Origin: JBBRHF01 sp038223055
Lineage (GTDB): Bacteria; Actinomycetota; Actinomycetes; JACCUZ01
Length of the DNA stretch: 17,142 nt
NCBI GenBank assembly: GCA_038223055.1
Contig: JBBRHF010000081.1
Coordinates: 1-17,142, forward strand
Direction: 5' to 3'
The translations under genes were made by a program, and so were the position numbers. The notes under the pieces were generated by a model that searched no databases, was not told where the DNA came from, and was given only the letters and a program-made list of their open reading frames with translations. This document shows, piece after piece, positions 14,064 to 17,142 of the stretch (positions are counted from its first letter, which is position 1; every line of letters starts with the position of its first letter).

Positions 14064-16205
14064 TCAGTCGACCAGGTCAAACGCTCCCCATCCGCTGCTG
14101 ATGCGGTGTGGCGCAGCCAGGGCGCCCCGGCCGGTGCCCGGGAAGACCTCAAGCGTGCCGGTGGACTTCCTCACCGCGAGAAGGTCGTTGCGCCCGTCGC
14201 CAGTGACGTCGCCGGCGGCGGCGATGTCCCGGAGCGCCCGCCAGCCGGTGCCGAGGACCTTGCCGGCGCCCAGGCGCCCCCTGCCGTTGCCGGGGTAGAG
14301 GCGCAGCCGCCCGTCTCTCACGGTGCGCGCGACCACATCAACGTGTCCGTCCCCGGTGAGGTCGCCGACCCCGGTGAGCATGTCGCGCCCGGACCAGCCA
14401 GCACCCGCCAGCAGCCGGCGCGGCCCCAGTCTCCCGGTCCCGGTGCCGGGGTACAGCCACAGCCTGCCCCCGCGTTGTACGGCGAGCACGTCGTTGCGTG
14501 CGTCGCCGGTGAAGTCGCCCACCCCGGCCAGGGCGGTCATCGTGGCCCAGCCGGTGCCAATGATGCGGGCGGGGCGCAGACCGCCAGCGCCGGTCCCCCG
14601 GTAGAGCCACAGCCGACCGGTGCGCGGGTCCCGGGCGATGACATCAGGATGCCGGTCACCGTCTAGGTCCCCAACCCCGGTCACCGCGTCCCGGCGCGCC
14701 CACGTGCCGCCGACCACCTCCCTGGGGCGCAGCCCGCCGGCCCCGTTGCCGGCAAACAGATACATCCGCTGGTCGCGGCGGTTCACCGCGAGAATGTCCG
14801 CGCCGGGACGGCCATCGAGGTCCCGGGCGGCGGTGAACGAGCGCGAGCTCACCGGCTGGCGTGGCAGTATCTGGGCGGGCGGCGCGGTGGTGGCGGGCGG
14901 CGCCGTGGTGGCGGGCGGCGCCGTGGTGGCCGGCGGGGCACCCGGCAACGGGGTGGCGCCCACGGTCGGGGGCACCGAAGGGGCCGGCACCGTCGGCCCG
15001 ATCGGCGCGACGCCGATCGCGTAGGAGGCGGCCTTGGCCCGGATGTCGGCCATCAGCGGGAACAGGTACTGCCCCGGGCAGGCGGTGTTTCCGGTGTCGC
15101 GGTGAGCGGCGACGACGCCCACAGCGACCGCCGTTCCGGCGGCGAACTTGGCGGTCCCCCCGCCTTGGGAGATCAGGGTCACCGTGGCCTGGGGTTGCCC
15201 CCCGTACTGGCCGAGCTTCCAGCCGGTGACCTGAGCCATCGCCTCCACCATCGCCGCCGGTGGGGTCACCGTCTCGTAGTTGCCGATCGCGGAGACCCCC
15301 ATGGTGTCCACGTTGAAGCCGCCCGCGTGCGCGCCGCGGACGGCGCTGGTGATGCTGCCGGCCCTGCCCTCATAGACCCGGCCCCACTTGTCGACGAGAA
15401 AGTTGTAGGCGATGTCCGACCAGCCCAACACCTTCGTGTCGTAGGCGTAGATGGCGCGCACCTGAGCCGCGGCGGTCTCCGGTGTGTAGTCGTTGGTCCC
15501 GGCGGTGTGGTGGATGACGACCGCCTTCACTGTGGCGTTGTACGTCGCGGCGCCGCGCAGCGTCTCATCGGCGCCCCACTGCCCGCGGGTGATGACGACC
15601 GGCGCGCCAGTCGCGGCGACCGCGGACGCCGCCGGCCCCTGGGAGGAGAGGCTGTCGTCGGCGCCCGAGGTGCCCGGGTTGACCAGCCCCACGCGTAGGT
15701 CGCGCGGTGCGGCCCCGGTTGGGGTGTCCACCCGCACCTGGACACCATCCGCGCCCGCGGTCAGCAGTGGCTCCGTTCCCGCGCGGGCCGCGCGGGCCTC
15801 CACGGTGCCCGGGTCGGGTCCGTTGTCGGGGCTCGCCAACTGCTCCCACCCGGTCCAACGGCCCGCTTCGCGGACCCGCGCATGGACCACGACCTTCGAT
15901 GCTGGCATGGCCGGGTCTGCAGCCCAGCTCACCCCAGCCATGGTGAACCGAGCGGCGGACCGCTTGCCGGTGAGTACCGCCAGGTAACCGTGCCTGGCGG
16001 GGGATTCGCCCTGAAGGGTCGCGGACCCCGAGCCAGGGGCGGCAGAGTTCCCGCTGAGCGCGACCGCGTCCACCCCGGAAATCCTGTCATTGCTTACCCC
16101 CGGAGTGACCGGATGAGCCTGGCTGCGGTGCCAGTCCACGGCGGGCAAGGCCAGCAACCCGGGCACCAGCGCGACCGAAAACAAGAGTGGCGGAAGTCTC
16201 ATCAT
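14064..16205 (-). CDS. Secreted PGRP-type N-acetylmuramoyl-L-alanine amidase with FG-GAP repeats
   Basis: The protein has 713 residues. A signal peptide (about 1-21) leads to a beta-rich region (70-180). The PGRP/amidase_2 domain (about 203-390) has ITRGQWGADE, VVIHHTAGTNDY (H232, H233), DIAYNFLVDKWGRVYEGRAG (Y267), MGVSAIGNY and AHRDTGNTACPGQ (H369, C376), so the zinc ligands His and Cys are present. It should cleave the bond between MurNAc and the stem peptide outside the cell. A Pro/Thr linker (402-450) contains TTAPPA repeats. Residues 458-713 form about five FG-GAP/VCBS repeats with calcium-type motifs such as DLDGDRHPD, DLTGDGHVD and DVTGDGRND, likely a beta-propeller-like module binding polymers. 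ATG 16205 and ATG 16202 both follow a GAGGG ribosome site; the second has the better spacing. Confidence 0.9.
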   Translation of the reverse strand: MMRLPPLLFSVALVPGLLALPAVDWHRSQAHPVTPGVSNDRISGVDAVALSGNSAAPGSGSATLQGESPARHGYLAVLTGKRSAARFTMAGVSWAADPAMPASKVVVHARVREAGRWTGWEQLASPDNGPDPGTVEARAARAGTEPLLTAGADGVQVRVDTPTGAAPRDLRVGLVNPGTSGADDSLSSQGPAASAVAATGAPVVITRGQWGADETLRGAATYNATVKAVVIHHTAGTNDYTPETAAAQVRAIYAYDTKVLGWSDIAYNFLVDKWGRVYEGRAGSITSAVRGAHAGGFNVDTMGVSAIGNYETVTPPAAMVEAMAQVTGWKLGQYGGQPQATVTLISQGGGTAKFAAGTAVAVGVVAAHRDTGNTACPGQYLFPLMADIRAKAASYAIGVAPIGPTVPAPSVPPTVGATPLPGAPPATTAPPATTAPPATTAPPAQILPRQPVSSRSFTAARDLDGRPGADILAVNRRDQRMYLFAGNGAGGLRPREVVGGTWARRDAVTGVGDLDGDRHPDVIARDPRTGRLWLYRGTGAGGLRPARIIGTGWATMTALAGVGDFTGDARNDVLAVQRGGRLWLYPGTGTGRLGPRRLLAGAGWSGRDMLTGVGDLTGDGHVDVVARTVRDGRLRLYPGNGRGRLGAGKVLGTGWRALRDIAAAGDVTGDGRNDLLAVRKSTGTLEVFPGTGRGALAAPHRISSGWGAFDLVD
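14878..14940 (-). repeat. 18-bp tandem repeat coding TTAPPA linker
   Basis: Three to four near-identical 18-bp units (plus strand GGCGCCGTGGTGGCGGGC) encode repeated Pro-Pro-Ala-Thr-Thr-Ala in the amidase linker. This is a coding minisatellite, likely to vary in copy number between strains. Confidence 0.85.
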
Positions 16206-16510
16206 GTCCCTCGGCTCGGGGTCAACTCGACGCGAAACGCGGTCGCACTACCCAGGGCATCGACACGCGACCCGGGGGCCTGAAGTGCAGGAAACGTAAG
16301 GATGGCACGCGACGAGCCGATTGCCGCCCACGAGGGGGTCGAGGGGCTGGCTCACGAGGTGAGTCGGGGAGTGACGTGAGCTGCCCTCACCGCCGTGTCG
16401 CGGGTAAGGCCACGGCCGCGCCGAAGGAACGTTCCCGTGCTGGCTGCACGGGACCCGGGCGACACCGGATGGTTCCCGCGTTCACCACGCCACCGATCGA
16501 CGGGGTCGGG
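16206..16510. other. Upstream region of the amidase gene, no gene seen
   Basis: About 300 bp between the amidase start and the broken IS256 transposase contain no supported gene. It should hold the amidase promoter on the minus strand; no clear -10/-35 pair stands out. Several copies of CTCAC/GTGAG lie near 16350-16390, but they do not form one clean hairpin. Confidence 0.4.
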
Positions 16511-16880
16511 CAGCAACGGCAACACCTCGTTGATCTTCGGGGACTTGCGGCACCACGGCGGCAGGATCGCCGAGGAGAACCGGCGCCGCGCCCCGGTGGC
16601 CTCATCGGTGCGCTTGTCGTTGACCCGCGGCGCGACCACCTCGATCGGCCCCCGCGCAGGTCAGCACCTGCCGGACCTGGTGGCGCCCGTTGCGGACCAC
16701 CAGCCGATGCCCGTGCTCATCGACCGCCTCGGCGTGCTCGCCGTCGTAGGCGGCGACCTCGGCCTCCAACGCCGCCGCCAGCATCCGCCGCGCCCCCTCA
16801 CGCACGATCTCGTCCATCACCGACCCGCCCGACCCCTGGGCCGCTGGCGTGCCTCGCTCTGCACTGGCTACCGTGAGCAT
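16511..16880 (-). pseudogene. IS256-family transposase, N-terminal part only, frameshifted
   Basis: From ATG 16880, preceded by GGAAGG, the minus strand encodes SVMDEIVREGARRMLAAALE, then VDEHGHRLVVRNGRHQVRQV and LTCAG, the standard N-terminus of IS256-family (Mutator-type) transposases. Near 16650 an extra G in a G-run shifts the frame; the next frame continues VVAPRVNDKRTDEATGARRR and FSSAILPPWCRKSPKINEVL, ending with PLL at 16511. In intact relatives the next residues are YLHGLSSGDF and the catalytic DDE part of about 300 residues, all missing here. A 6-bp stem hairpin lies at 16899-16914 just upstream of the ribosome site. The element is inactive. Confidence 0.85.
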
Positions 16881-17004
16881 CGGCGTACCTTCCCGACCCG
16901 CGCCTGCCGGCGCGAGACTCGCTTGAGTTGACCTTCAGACGAACACTCGGGCACTCGGGCACGTACGCCATTCCCGATCTTGCCCATCCACAGGTTTCAA
17001 GCAT

Positions 17005-17142
17005 GCTCTGCTATACACATTTCGTGCCAACGCCAAGGCGCCGATCGCCCAACGCGGCAAAGCCAGAAAGAAGCGCTCGGACCTACGTCTGGTCGGTCTG
17101 GGGCTGGTAGTCACCCGGGACGGGGGGATACCGCTGGCGTCC
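17005..17142 (+). pseudogene. IS1634-type (IS4-like DDE) transposase fragment running off the right edge
   Basis: In the frame with codons at 17011 the plus strand reads RANAKAPIAQRGKARKKRSD and then LRLVGLGLVVTRDGGIPLAS up to the edge. The QRGKA-K-KR-DLR-VGLGLVV-RDGGIPL wording is diagnostic for IS1634-type transposases, just after the first catalytic Asp region. The N-terminal 150-200 residues are not found upstream (16881-17000 does not match), so it is 5'-truncated. Whether the rest is intact lies outside the window. Confidence 0.75.

Noticed and set aside
12805..14298. 497-residue plus-strand frame
   Set aside because: Antisense to the LysM and amidase genes and Arg/Pro/Ser-rich; only its section at 13711-13760 has real (ankyrin) meaning.
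14878..14940. CRISPR-like array
   Set aside because: Repeats are contiguous 18-bp units without spacers and stay in the amidase reading frame.
16936..16953. Tandem ACTCGGGC copies as an IS target-site duplication
   Set aside because: The copies are adjacent rather than flanking an element, so they give no evidence of insertion.

Overview
The window is about 70% GC with strong G/C bias at third codon positions, many GTG starts and many 4-bp GTGA stop/start overlaps. It encodes a SufR-like regulator, a quinol-type NO reductase, an actinobacterial-style membrane module otherwise seen in multicopper oxidases, a Zur-controlled zinc importer and secreted LysM and PGRP proteins. Together these point to a high-GC actinomycete; nothing here fixes the genus.

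Left part (1-6022): nitrogen oxide and nitric oxide block. The 5' end of a NarK-type nitrate/nitrite transporter runs off the left edge on the minus strand. Divergent from it is a probable operon: an HTH regulator with a C-terminal Cys cluster of SufR type (278-967), a 12-TM-like membrane protein resembling the membrane half of actinobacterial copper nitrite reductase/multicopper oxidase proteins but without the oxidase domain (964-2169), a full-length quinol-dependent nitric oxide reductase (2221-4533), a small membrane protein carrying a four-Cys segment that looks derived from an IS1182-type transposase (4530-5123), and a slipin (5120-6022). Three of the four internal junctions are GTGA overlaps. 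The likely role is NO sensing and detoxification at the membrane.

Degraded patch (5937-7087): a hemerythrin-like gene without its 5' end, facing a twice-frameshifted ASCH-domain pseudogene also without its 5' end, then a small intact VOC/glyoxalase-fold gene.

Zinc block (7087-11822): the minus-strand operon znuA-znuC-znuB1-znuB2 is followed by a broken, truncated Fur/Zur gene. An intact Zur gene lies divergently upstream of znuA. A 19-bp perfect palindrome 53 bp upstream of the znuA start is an excellent Zur box. An ArsR/SmtB-like remnant sits between zur and znuA.

Cell wall block (11823-16205): about 570 bp without a gene but with a strong palindrome; a secreted protein with an M15-like domain, LysM and peptidoglycan-binding domain; an ankyrin-repeat pseudogene tail; and a large secreted PGRP amidase with a TTAPPA linker and FG-GAP repeats.

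Right edge (16206-17142): remnants of an IS256-family transposase (frameshifted, truncated) and an IS1634-type transposase (5'-truncated, running off the edge). The window therefore has two well-kept operons embedded in DNA rich in gene debris.
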